Shown: piece after piece, positions 51,846 through 60,396 of the stretch
Layout: each line of letters starts with the position of its first letter
Numbering within the stretch: position 1 is the first letter of the stretch
Translations under genes and position numbers: made by a program
The notes under the pieces: model-generated
What the model was told of the DNA's origin: nothing
Database searches by the model: none
The model's input: the letters and a program-made list of their open reading frames with translations, nothing else
Assembly: GCF_900269665.1 (NCBI RefSeq)
Contig: NZ_LT985361.1
Coordinates: 5,595,089 to 5,659,088 of the forward strand
DNA from: Nocardia suismassiliense
GTDB lineage: Bacteria; Actinomycetota; Actinomycetes; Mycobacteriales; Mycobacteriaceae
Direction: 5' to 3'
Length of the DNA: 64,000 nucleotides

Positions 51846-53165
51846 TCAATGCTGGTTCTGGGTGGCCGGATCGGTCGCCAGGAACCGTTCGGTGGGATGC
51901 TCCGCGGTCCAGAAACCGGGCTGCACGGTCGCCAGTGCGCGCCGGACCAGATCGATCTCGGCTTCGGTGTTGTACACCGCGAACGACAGGCGAACTGTGC
52001 CGACTTCGCCGAAGGTGTCGATGAAGACGTTGGCACAGTGCACCCCGCTGCGCACCGCCACACCGTGCCGATCCAGGTGGCCGCCGACGTCGTAGGGGTG
52101 GATGCCGTCGACGACGAACGAGACGATCCCGCTCGGCTGGGCCGCCGGGTCACCGAGAATCCGAACTCGCGCAATGCTTTCCAGCGCTTCGATCGCGGCG
52201 TACACCAGAAGGTCGTCGTGGCGCTGAATTTCGGTCCACCCGAGCTGTTGCACGTAATCGAACGCCGCGGCCAGCCCGATCGCTCCGGCGATGTGCGGCG
52301 TGCCCGCCTCGAGCCGGGCCGGCACCGGAACGTAGGCGACCGGCTCGTCGAGGGTCACTCCTTTCACCGTGCCGCCACCCACTTGATAGGGCTCGAGCCG
52401 GGACAGCAACTCCCGCTTGCCGTACAGCACGCCGATGCCCATCGGACCGTAGATCTTGTGCCCGGAGAAGCAGTAGAAGTCGGCGTCGAGGTCGCGGACG
52501 TCCACCGGCCGGTGCGGTACCGCCTGGGCACCATCGACCAGCACCGGAATGCCGTGCCGATGCGCCTCGCCGATCATGTCCCGAACGGGGTTCACCGTGC
52601 CGAGCACGTTGGACACATGCGCGACGGCGGCGAGTTTCACCCGAGGTCCGAGCGCTGCGGCGAACCGGTCGATCGCTACGCGCCCCTCGGGGCCGACCGG
52701 AACGACGACCAGCTCGGCGCCGGTGGTCTCGCACAGTCTTCGCCACGGCAGCATGTTGGAGTTGTGCTCCATACCGGTGACGACGACCTGGTCGCCGGCG
52801 GAAACAGCAGACCGGCCGAAGGTATCGGCGAGCAGGTTGACCGCCGCGGTCGTGCCGGGGGTGAAAACCACTTCGTCGGCGTGCTCCGCGTTGATCGCGC
52901 GTCGAATGCTGTCGCGCGCCGCTTCATAGGCATCGGTGGCCGCCATGCTGAGCTGGTAGTAGCCCCGGCCGATATTGCTGTTGACGTCGCAGTAGTAATT
53001 CACCAGCGCGTCGAGCACGGCGCGCGGCTTCTGCGAGGTGGCCGCATTGTCCAGGTAGACCAACGGATTCGGGCCGAAGCGCCGCTCCAGGATGGGAAAG
53101 TCCGGCCGGACCGACTCCCCCAGTGTCGAAGTGCTGATCTTCCCACTACTCACCAGATCAGTCAT
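51846..53165 (-). CDS. SufS/CsdA-type cysteine desulfurase
   Basis: 439-residue PLP enzyme that removes sulfur from cysteine as a protein-bound persulfide. Features: LVYLDNAATSQKPRAVLDALVNYY, GTTAAVNLLADTFG, MEHNSNMLPWRRLC, PLP lysine in FYCFSGHKIYGPMGIGVLYGK, and a catalytic cysteine in RSGVHCANVF (the usual motif is RxGHHCA). No SUF or ISC partner genes are adjacent, so it is not the housekeeping Fe-S desulfurase; it probably supplies sulfur to the linked enzymes. First gene of the leftward operon; its start is at 53165. Confidence 0.9.
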   Translation of the reverse strand: MTDLVSSGKISTSTLGESVRPDFPILERRFGPNPLVYLDNAATSQKPRAVLDALVNYYCDVNSNIGRGYYQLSMAATDAYEAARDSIRRAINAEHADEVVFTPGTTAAVNLLADTFGRSAVSAGDQVVVTGMEHNSNMLPWRRLCETTGAELVVVPVGPEGRVAIDRFAAALGPRVKLAAVAHVSNVLGTVNPVRDMIGEAHRHGIPVLVDGAQAVPHRPVDVRDLDADFYCFSGHKIYGPMGIGVLYGKRELLSRLEPYQVGGGTVKGVTLDEPVAYVPVPARLEAGTPHIAGAIGLAAAFDYVQQLGWTEIQRHDDLLVYAAIEALESIARVRILGDPAAQPSGIVSFVVDGIHPYDVGGHLDRHGVAVRSGVHCANVFIDTFGEVGTVRLSFAVYNTEAEIDLVRRALATVQPGFWTAEHPTERFLATDPATQNQH

Positions 53166-53198
53166 AAGATCACCATATCTAAATGAAGCTACTTTTGC

Positions 53199-53906
53199 CT
53201 AGAGTTTGAACAGTTTCCGGAACTCGGCGAGATAGTGACCGGGGAACTCGAACACCTTCTGCGGCGGGTACCGGCGCTCGTGCGCGCGCGGGCCGAAGAA
53301 GAACCAGCAGATCTGGGCGATCTGCTCGGTGAACAGCACCGGGTGAACATCGGCGGAGTACATCCCCATGTGGCAGAAGGCGGCTTCGAACTCGCCGCGA
53401 GCGGAGAACCCGCGGCCGGACAGCACATGCCCGAAGACGTCGTGCACGACCCGGAACACGTCGTTGTGGCTGAGCGCTACCCCGTCGACCACGATGCCGG
53501 ACGATTCCAGCATCGGGTGAAACTCGTTGTCGCGCACCGGACCATGGCCGGAGCTCGTCAGGTATACGTAGAGCTCACCGGCTTTCCGCACGGACGTACG
53601 TAACTCAGCCGAGCGCCGGTAGGGCTGACCCGCAGCCAGCCACGGCCGCACCGTGATGCCCGCATCGACAACCACCTGGTACTGCTGAAGGTTTTCCCGC
53701 TTGAACCGGTCGTAGCGCTGCGCGAGGGCGGCGTCGTAGGCCAGTCGCGGGGCCTGCTCGAAGTATGCGGCCACCCGGCGGCAATAGTGCTCGTCCCAGT
53801 CGAGCGAGCCGGTCGCCGGTGCGGCGATCCGGTATCCGGTCGAGGGCCGGTGGCGGTCGACGTACGCCTGCGCAAGATCGGCCAGATCGGCTTCCATCAG
53901 CATCAC
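53199..53906 (-). CDS. Unknown protein with HDxxGH...E motif, 235 aa
   Basis: Soluble protein I cannot name. The core VVHDVFGHVLSGRGFSARGEFEAAFCHMGMYS has a His-Asp-x-x-Gly-His pair, and Glu residues follow in the next helix (FEAAF, LFTEQI). This resembles the iron site of pterin-dependent aromatic amino acid hydroxylases (HDxxGH plus Glu), but no other part of that family is obvious. The N-terminal 75 residues are helical (DEHYCRRVAAYFEQAPRLAYDAALAQRYDRFKREN). The gene is divergent from the beta-propeller gene, with only 57 bases between starts, and sits 33 bases from the desulfurase start. Confidence 0.6.
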   Translation of the reverse strand: MMLMEADLADLAQAYVDRHRPSTGYRIAAPATGSLDWDEHYCRRVAAYFEQAPRLAYDAALAQRYDRFKRENLQQYQVVVDAGITVRPWLAAGQPYRRSAELRTSVRKAGELYVYLTSSGHGPVRDNEFHPMLESSGIVVDGVALSHNDVFRVVHDVFGHVLSGRGFSARGEFEAAFCHMGMYSADVHPVLFTEQIAQICWFFFGPRAHERRYPPQKVFEFPGHYLAEFRKLFKL

Positions 53907-53963
53907 CTCTAGTTCACAATATATTCTTGAAGTTAGATTGCCGCCAGGTCAGGAGAGGCCGAG

Positions 53964-54617
53964 ATGACCTACTGCGAATCAGCACCCATCGTCAGAACAC
54001 TGCCCGCGCCCACCGCCTACCTGTGCGGGCTCACCTGGGACGGCTCGATGCTGTGGCATTCCGACCAGGACGCGGGCACGATCTTCGCCATCGACCCGTC
54101 CGACGGAACAGTCACGCGCTCCTGGGCCTGTGCCCGCGTCCGGGCCGACCTCGGCTACGACGGCACGCGGCTGGTCCAGGTCGGCGGGCGCCCCAAACGG
54201 CTCCTGCTCATCGACCCGGAAACCGGGGAATCCGCCGGCGAGAAGGCGGTGCTGCCCGCCAGCGGCAGGCTGACCGGGATCGAATTCGGCCCGGAGGGGC
54301 TGTGGATGTGCCTGCGCGGGCCGACCGTAGTACAGCTGCGCAACTACACGACCATGGAGATCGAACGCGAATACCCGGTGGGCGGCGAGTCCCCCTCGGG
54401 CCTCACCTACGTCGATGGCCTGGTGCTGCACGGCGACTTCGGCGATTCGATGGTCCGAGCGCTGAACACGCAGACCGGTGCGGAGGTCGGCTCGTTCCGC
54501 GTCCCCGGCCACCCGACCGGCATGACCTGGGACGGCCGTCACCTCTGGTACTGCGACTTCCCCGCCCGCGCGCTTCGCGCCGTCGAACTCGACTCGGTGC
54601 TGGTCAACCGAGCGTAG
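53964..54617 (+). CDS. Small beta-propeller protein, 217 aa
   Basis: Five or so repeating blades of the YncE/SMP-30-like kind: AYLCGLTWDGSMLWHSDQDAGTIFAIDPSDGTV, ADLGYDGTRLVQVGGRPKRLLLIDPETG, TGIEFGPEGLWMCLRGPTVVQLRN, PSGLTYVDGLVLHGDFGDSMVRALN and TGMTWDGRHLWYCDFPARALRAVEL. No signal peptide, so cytoplasmic. It might bind a small molecule, as do other propellers in biosynthetic loci. It overlaps the ABC1 gene tail-to-tail by 14 bases and shares a 57-base promoter region with the HDxxGH gene. Confidence 0.72.
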   Translation: MTYCESAPIVRTLPAPTAYLCGLTWDGSMLWHSDQDAGTIFAIDPSDGTVTRSWACARVRADLGYDGTRLVQVGGRPKRLLLIDPETGESAGEKAVLPASGRLTGIEFGPEGLWMCLRGPTVVQLRNYTTMEIEREYPVGGESPSGLTYVDGLVLHGDFGDSMVRALNTQTGAEVGSFRVPGHPTGMTWDGRHLWYCDFPARALRAVELDSVLVNRA

Positions 54618-55911
54618 GACGGCCGCCGTCGGTACCGAACAGGCCGCGCATGAGCTGCGGCTTGGCCGCCTCCTGGAAATCCATGTTCGGATCGAGTTCC
54701 CGGATGGTGCCCTCGATCACCAGCAACGACAACAGCGGGAAGATCAGCTCGGGCGCGGCGTGAATGCCGAAGCGGCGCTGCAGGTCGAACATCTCCATGG
54801 CGAAGGCGATCAGGCTGAACTCGCTGGCGGGCTGGCCGTGGCTGCGCTCCACGAGATCCGCCATCCGCACGGTGAACCCGTCGAGATCGGCGTCGTCGGT
54901 GACCCTGGCCGCACTCCGGATGACGATCTCGGCGGCATGGCGCCCGCGTCCGATCGCCATGTTCATGAAGAACTCGGCGAACAGGCGCCGCAGCCGGTCG
55001 GAGAGCTGAACGCTGAAGCCCGCGTCGAGCACCACCACCTGGGCGCTGCGCGTGAAGTAGAGATTGCCGGGATGCATGTCGCAGTGCACGAAGCCGTCTA
55101 CGAACAGCATCTGATACATCGCCGCCATCCCGGACGCCGCGAAGCGCCGCCGGGTGACCGGCGAACACTGATCGGCAGTGCCCACCGCCAGGTCCGGGAT
55201 GAACTCCATCACGATGCACCGCGGCCGACAGGCCTCCGGATACACCTTGGGCACCCAGACCCGCGGCACCTCGGCGAGGTTTTTACGCAGCCGACGCAGA
55301 TTGTCGGCCTCCCGTTCGAAGTCGAGCTGCCCGAGGATGGCGCCCGCCATATTCGCGACGACTTCCTCGACCGGCACGCCGCGAAAAACCGGCAGCCGCG
55401 CGACGAACTTCGCCCCGCCCCGGATCAGCGCGAGATCCTCGGACATGGTCCGTTCGATACCGGGCCTGCGCAGTTTGACCGCGACATCCTGCCCCGAGCA
55501 CAACCGCGCCCGATACACCGACGCCACACTGCCGGACGCGACCGGTCGCGGATCCACCGAGGCGAACACGTCATCCACCTCCGCGCCGTAGGCCTCGGCC
55601 AAGGCGACCGCGGTCTGCGCTGCATTCAGTGGCGCGACCGAATCCTGCAACAGCGACAGCTCGTCACACAGCGCGGGCGGCAGCAGATCGCGGCGGGTAC
55701 CGAGCACCTGTCCCGCCTTGACGAAGGTCGGTCCGAGCAGCATCAACAGCGCGACCAGCCGATGATAGACAAACCGCCGGCCAGCAGCGGGGCCGTGGCG
55801 CAACCGGCGCACCGAACCACCGGCCAGCGCGGGCACGCCGACCGCGACGACGGTGCCCGTGACGCGCACCGCGCGCAGTGTGAGCGCGAATCGTGTTCGC
55901 ATCGGCCTCAT
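54604..55911 (-). CDS. ABC1/UbiB (AarF)-family atypical kinase
   Basis: 435-residue member of the UbiB/AarF protein-kinase-like family, involved in quinone and lipid metabolism. Kinase-like motifs include the family KxGQ signature (PTFVKAGQVLGTRRDLLP), an A-rich loop ASGSVASVYRARL with Lys in DVAVKLRRPG, HCDMHPGN as catalytic loop, and LDAGFS as the metal-binding segment (DAG in place of DFG). C-terminal membrane-associating helices follow. It overlaps the stop of the downstream propeller gene and couples to the deaminase-like gene through a 4-base overlap at 55908. Confidence 0.87.
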   Translation of the reverse strand: MRPMRTRFALTLRAVRVTGTVVAVGVPALAGGSVRRLRHGPAAGRRFVYHRLVALLMLLGPTFVKAGQVLGTRRDLLPPALCDELSLLQDSVAPLNAAQTAVALAEAYGAEVDDVFASVDPRPVASGSVASVYRARLCSGQDVAVKLRRPGIERTMSEDLALIRGGAKFVARLPVFRGVPVEEVVANMAGAILGQLDFEREADNLRRLRKNLAEVPRVWVPKVYPEACRPRCIVMEFIPDLAVGTADQCSPVTRRRFAASGMAAMYQMLFVDGFVHCDMHPGNLYFTRSAQVVVLDAGFSVQLSDRLRRLFAEFFMNMAIGRGRHAAEIVIRSAARVTDDADLDGFTVRMADLVERSHGQPASEFSLIAFAMEMFDLQRRFGIHAAPELIFPLLSLLVIEGTIRELDPNMDFQEAAKPQLMRGLFGTDGGRPTLG

Positions 55912-56957
55912 CTCCCTGTTCTCTGCGGTCGATCGAACCGCTGACGCGCCTGCGCGAGGTCACGGCGAATGTCCCTGGCCACGTGCGCCGGACAGAAGGC
56001 CGCGTCGACCCCCGCGGCCACCACGTCGGCGAGCATGGCAACCGAAAGGCCGAGCCGGTCGTGGCACAGCTGATATTCGCGGGTGAGCGACGTGCCGAAC
56101 ATCGCGGGATCGTCGGAGCCGAGCGTCACCGGGACACCGGCGGCGAGTAAGGCGGGCAACGGATGCTCCTCGAGCGCGCGCACCGCACCGGTGCGCACAT
56201 TCGACGAGGGACAGACCTCCAGGGTGATATTGCGATCCGCCAGATAGGCGAGCAGACCGGGGTTGGCCACCGCACGGATACCGTGCCCGATCCGCACCGC
56301 GCCCAGATCACGGGCGGCAGACCAGATTTCACCGGCATCGGAGGTCTCCCCCGCGTGCGGAACCGCGTGCAGCCCATTGGCCCTTGCCTTCTCGAACGCG
56401 GGGTGGAACAGCCGGCGCGGCGCACCGAGTTCCGGGCCGCCGAGCCCGAACCCGACCGTTCCGTCGGGCTGGTAGCGCAGCAGCCAGTCCAGCGTGGCGA
56501 AGGCGCCGGCGATACCGTCGTCCGCCGACACATCGAAGATCCAATTCAGGTGGATGCGATGGCGTTCGGCCACGAGACGGCGGCCGATCGACAGCGCCTC
56601 GGCGAGTTCGGCGGCGGCGATACCCATGCGCAGATGCGACAGCGGCGTCACGGTCACCTCGGCATAACGCACGTTGTCCAGCGCCAGCTGGTCGCCGAGG
56701 CCGGTCACCAGCCGCACCATCGCAGGACCGCTGGTGACCAGCCTGTTGACCGCGGTGTAGACCTCGATGAAATGCGCGAAATCGGTGAACCGGTAGTACC
56801 GGCGTAGTTCGGCCGGGTCGGCGGGCACCCCGAGATCCGGTCGGGCTCCGGCCAATTCGGCTACCGTGTCCACCGCCGCCGAACCCAGCAGGTGCACATG
56901 CAATTCCACCTTCGGCAGCGCCGCGAGCAAGGCCGCCACACCCTCGTCGCCGTTCAT
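55908..56957 (-). CDS. Adenosine deaminase-like amidohydrolase
   Basis: 349-residue metal-dependent TIM-barrel hydrolase of the adenosine/AMP deaminase family. Landmarks are the metal-binding HVH (KVELHVHLLGS), HAGE (VPHAGETSDAG), GHG (IGHGIRAV) and the C-terminal SDDP (TLGSDDPAMFG). It would deaminate adenosine or a related purine such as S-adenosylhomocysteine or methylthioadenosine. That fits with the methyltransferase and sulfur genes nearby as a way of clearing SAM by-products, but this is context only. Overlaps the ABC1 gene by 4 bases. Confidence 0.85.
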   Translation of the reverse strand: MNGDEGVAALLAALPKVELHVHLLGSAAVDTVAELAGARPDLGVPADPAELRRYYRFTDFAHFIEVYTAVNRLVTSGPAMVRLVTGLGDQLALDNVRYAEVTVTPLSHLRMGIAAAELAEALSIGRRLVAERHRIHLNWIFDVSADDGIAGAFATLDWLLRYQPDGTVGFGLGGPELGAPRRLFHPAFEKARANGLHAVPHAGETSDAGEIWSAARDLGAVRIGHGIRAVANPGLLAYLADRNITLEVCPSSNVRTGAVRALEEHPLPALLAAGVPVTLGSDDPAMFGTSLTREYQLCHDRLGLSVAMLADVVAAGVDAAFCPAHVARDIRRDLAQARQRFDRPQRTGR

Positions 56958-57328
56958 CGCGGCACCACTGGGCCGGCGCTCGGCTCCGTCAGGCAGCGAG
57001 CTGACGGTGCGCCACGAGGCCGACTTCGGCTTCGGAAGCCCTCCACGAGATCAACCATAGCTTTTTGAAGCGATCTAGGCGAGGTCGAAAACGGATCCGC
57101 AGCCGACTGAGCGCAAACGGAGCCCCCAGCGCCGTGAGTGGCTTACGAACGGCCGGGGGCCGCAAAAGCCAAGAGCCGCAAAATCTGGAGAAAACTTATG
57201 TAACATATAGCTAGTTGTACGTCGGACACGCGCGGAGGCGATGGCCAGCCGAAGGTCGGCCGACCGGGCGGACCGGCGACGGAGTTGAACGGCTCGAGCT
57301 GGCCGAGCCCATCGTGGAAGAGGTTCCC
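56958..57328. promoter_or_regulatory. Divergent regulatory region (deaminase / aminotransferase operons)
   Basis: 371 bases without a gene. An AT-rich segment, 57190-57215, has a palindrome TATGT-A-ACATA (57197-57207) followed by TATAGC, a candidate promoter/operator for the rightward operon. The GC-rich stretch near 57115-57170 could form a hairpin. Regulators are unknown. Confidence 0.4.
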
Positions 57329-58657
57329 ATGAACGGCGCCGTCGATCCCATCCCAGGGCACCGAGCAGCGACGATGATCGCCGAGCGATCGCCGAACCTG
57401 CGCAGCGCGGAGTGGTCCGAGATCCGCGGGCTGTTCGCGCTGGATCCCGGCGCCATCCACCTCAACACCGGCACCGTCGGCGCGATGCCGCACGCCGTGC
57501 TCGAGACGGTGGACCGGGTGACCCGGCAGTGGGCCGGCGGTCTCGGCGATGTCTATCCGCCGGGCATGTATTCGGACCACCGCGCCACCATCGCCAAGGC
57601 CTACGGGGTCGATCCGGACGAGATGGTGATAACCCACAATGCGACCGAGGGCGTCTCCCGGGTCATCCACGGTCTGGATCTGCACGCCGGCGACGAGGTC
57701 CTCACCACCACACACGAGTGCTACTCCGTGCTGTCCAACTTCAACCTGCTACGCAACCGTTTCGGCATCAAGCTCACCACGATCACCCTGCCGACCGGTT
57801 ACGACGTGCACGCCGAGCAGATCATCGAACTCTTCGAGGCGGCGATCACCCCGCGCACGAAAGTGCTTGCCTTCGCGGGGATCACACTGTTCACCGGCAC
57901 CAAGCTGCCGATGCGCGCGCTGTGCGAGCTCGCGCACCGGCACGGCCTGATCACGGTGCTCGACGGCGCGCTGCTCCCCGGCATGCTCGATATCGACATG
58001 CGGGCGATCGGCGCGGATTTCATCTCCTGCTCCGGATCCAAGTTCCAGTGCGGCCCGCTGGGTACCGGATTGCTCTACATGCGCAACAAGGTTCACCCGC
58101 AACACAATCCGCTGCCGCTGCCCACGTTCTGGCCGATCATCTCCACCTGGTATCCGATGAAGGGCAGCCCGCCGCCCCGGACACGAACCTCGATCGAGAG
58201 CGACAACATCGCCGACTACGTGCAGAGCGCGGGCAGTGCCAGCATCGCCCGCGGAGCCGCGCTCGCCACGGCTTGCGAAATGTGGGACGAGATCGGCCGG
58301 GCTCGGATCGAGCGAAGGATCATGCTGCTCGCCGACTACGCGCGCGAACTCATCGCCGAGCGTTTCGGACGGGAGGCGATCTACTCCCCCGGCGCGGATC
58401 CCACGCTGCGGTCGCCGTTGATCGCCTTACATCCGTTCCAGCGTCCGGAAGACGCGTGGAACGTGAAGAAGGTGCACGAGTACACCATGCGGCTCCAGCG
58501 CGAGTACCGGCTCTTCACCAGGTGGACCGAGTTCGACGTCGCCGGATCGCCACACCAGCACTACGCGTCACGCATCACGACCCACATCTTCAACGACCAG
58601 GACGAGATAGCGCGGGCCGTCGACATCATGGCCCGGCTGGCCGCGGAGATGTCATGA
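57329..58657 (+). CDS. Class V PLP aminotransferase (isopenicillin N epimerase-like)
   Basis: 442-residue fold-type I PLP enzyme. Elements: LDPGAIHLNTGTVGAMPHAVLETVDR, ITHNATEGVSRVIHGLDLHAGDEVLTTTHECYS, LDGALLPGMLDIDMRAIGADFISCSGSKFQCGPLG with PLP lysine Lys238. Relatives epimerise amino acids, desulfurate cysteine or take part in natural-product pathways, so the reaction is open. The ATG at 57329 has GGAAGAGG at five bases; the longer frame from 57215 is not used. It overlaps by ATGA (58654) with the solute-binding-like gene, first in an operon with a two-component system. Confidence 0.85.
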   Translation: MNGAVDPIPGHRAATMIAERSPNLRSAEWSEIRGLFALDPGAIHLNTGTVGAMPHAVLETVDRVTRQWAGGLGDVYPPGMYSDHRATIAKAYGVDPDEMVITHNATEGVSRVIHGLDLHAGDEVLTTTHECYSVLSNFNLLRNRFGIKLTTITLPTGYDVHAEQIIELFEAAITPRTKVLAFAGITLFTGTKLPMRALCELAHRHGLITVLDGALLPGMLDIDMRAIGADFISCSGSKFQCGPLGTGLLYMRNKVHPQHNPLPLPTFWPIISTWYPMKGSPPPRTRTSIESDNIADYVQSAGSASIARGAALATACEMWDEIGRARIERRIMLLADYARELIAERFGREAIYSPGADPTLRSPLIALHPFQRPEDAWNVKKVHEYTMRLQREYRLFTRWTEFDVAGSPHQHYASRITTHIFNDQDEIARAVDIMARLAAEMS

Positions 58658-60357
58658 CCGATCCGACCATCCTGCGCCTGTACGGTCCCGGCGCGCTCGA
58701 CCAGTTGGATCCGGTGTGCTGCCCGAGGTTTCCGATCGACCGGGTCGTGCGGTTGTTCGCCCGGCAGCTGTTCACCTATCGAACGCAGGCCGACCTGCGC
58801 ACGTGGCAGACCGTGGCGCCGACACCCGATCTGGCGACCGCGGTGCCGTCTATGTACAACGCCGGAACGGGCGCGAGCCATACGAGCTATGTGGTCCATC
58901 TGCGGCCCGGCGTGTACTGGGACAGCAACCCCGAGCGCCCGGTCACCACTCATGACGTGGTGCGCGGCTTCAAGCGGATGGGTAATCCACTGCGCCGCAG
59001 TGCGTTGCTGTCCTGTTTCACCGACACCATCAGGGGAATGGCGCAGTACTGCGACGACTATGCCGCCGCGTTCGCCGGTACCGTGCCGACCGGGCCCGAA
59101 TTGGCCGAATACCAGAACTGCCATGACATTCCGGGTCTGCTGGTGCTCGACGACGAGTCGATAGTCTTCGAATTGACCCGGCCCGCATTGGATTTCATCG
59201 ACATGCTGGCGTTGCCCTGCGCCTCGCCCGCGCCGGTCGAGTACGACCTGTTCGTGCCGGGCAGTGTCGAGCTGTGCCGCAACATAAGGTCGAACGGCCC
59301 GTACCGGCCCATCGATTTCACCCCGGGCCGGGAACTACGGCTGACCCGAAACCCGGTGTGGCGCGCGGAGTCCGACCCCGTGCGGCGTCAGCAAGTCGAA
59401 GCCGTCGAAGTCAGCTCCGAACAGGTCACCGCCGGCGAGGTGGCGCACCGGATCCGAACGGACCGTGCGGATCTGGCGTGGGGCGCCCGAATCGCCGATC
59501 CCGCAACGCCGGTCGAACACCATCTCGGTTTCGCGCTGGACCCCTACCTGGTGTTCAACACCCGTAGCCCCAACGCCGCGGGCGCATTGCGGAAGGTACC
59601 GGTGCGCCAGGCGATCGCCCACGCGATCGACAAGGCCGCCATCGCGGTGGAGATCGCCGCACTGGGCGACGATCCGATCATCCGCATCGCGGGCTCGGTC
59701 GTCCCGCCGAACAACGACGGCCACCAGGATCTCCACCCCTACTCGACGCCGGACTATCGCGGCGACCCTGCCACCTGCGCGGCAATGCTGGCCGCCGCGG
59801 GCCACCCGGGCGAGCTGCGGATCACCGCGATCCATCCGGCAACCGAGCGCGCACGCCTGGTCGCCCGCCGATACGCCGCCGACCTGGCCGAGGCCGGAAT
59901 CACCGTCGAGTCAGTCGAATTGGCCGAATCCGAGTGTCTGGATCTCCTGGCCGACCCGGCCCGGGCGGAGTCCGGCGCGTGGGATATCGCGCTCGCCTCG
60001 TGGTCGCCGGCCTGGCTGCACAACAACGGTCGCGTCTTCCTGCAACCGCTGCTGCAATCCGACTCGCCCGCCAACTTCGGCCGCTACCACAATCCCGAGG
60101 TGGACGCGCTGATCGAACGAGCACTCCGCGCCGAGGACCGCGAATCGGCCGACGCCGCATGGCGCAAGGCCGAGCGCGTCGCGCTGGCCGATGCCCCCAT
60201 CGTGCCGCTGCTGTTCCAGGTCCCCACCACTCGCGAATCGAGTGGCCGCCGCGTTCGCGCCGCCGCCATGTTGCCCACGCACGGTCTCACGGTCGACCTG
60301 ACCACCGTCCGGCTCGACCCACCCTCGACGGAACCGACCGTGCCACCGGCCGGTTGA
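58654..60357 (+). CDS. Family-5 solute-binding (oligopeptide-type) protein without signal peptide
   Basis: 567 residues matching the SBP_bac_5 family: ADLRTWQTVAPTPDLATAVP, SYVVHLRPGVYWDSNPERPVTTHDVVRGFKRM, KVPVRQAIAHAIDKAAIAVEIAALGD and GRYHNPEVDALIERALRAED. Usual members are exported receptors of peptide or opine ABC importers. This one starts at residue MTDPTILRLYGPGALDQLDP with no signal peptide or lipobox, and no ABC permease is nearby. ATGA overlap with the aminotransferase fixes the start. It is likely cytoplasmic, perhaps a ligand-binding or enzymatic partner; the kinase gene is 40 bases on. Confidence 0.8.
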   Translation: MTDPTILRLYGPGALDQLDPVCCPRFPIDRVVRLFARQLFTYRTQADLRTWQTVAPTPDLATAVPSMYNAGTGASHTSYVVHLRPGVYWDSNPERPVTTHDVVRGFKRMGNPLRRSALLSCFTDTIRGMAQYCDDYAAAFAGTVPTGPELAEYQNCHDIPGLLVLDDESIVFELTRPALDFIDMLALPCASPAPVEYDLFVPGSVELCRNIRSNGPYRPIDFTPGRELRLTRNPVWRAESDPVRRQQVEAVEVSSEQVTAGEVAHRIRTDRADLAWGARIADPATPVEHHLGFALDPYLVFNTRSPNAAGALRKVPVRQAIAHAIDKAAIAVEIAALGDDPIIRIAGSVVPPNNDGHQDLHPYSTPDYRGDPATCAAMLAAAGHPGELRITAIHPATERARLVARRYAADLAEAGITVESVELAESECLDLLADPARAESGAWDIALASWSPAWLHNNGRVFLQPLLQSDSPANFGRYHNPEVDALIERALRAEDRESADAAWRKAERVALADAPIVPLLFQVPTTRESSGRRVRAAAMLPTHGLTVDLTTVRLDPPSTEPTVPPAG

Positions 60358-60396
60358 GCGGACGCGGTCGAACAGTGGATGTGAAGGACAGCAGCA

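Noticed and set aside
57412-58653. 5' extension of the solute-binding protein frame through the aminotransferase gene
   Set aside because: Same frame continues open but is Arg/His-rich shadow; the ATGA overlap at 58654 gives the natural start.
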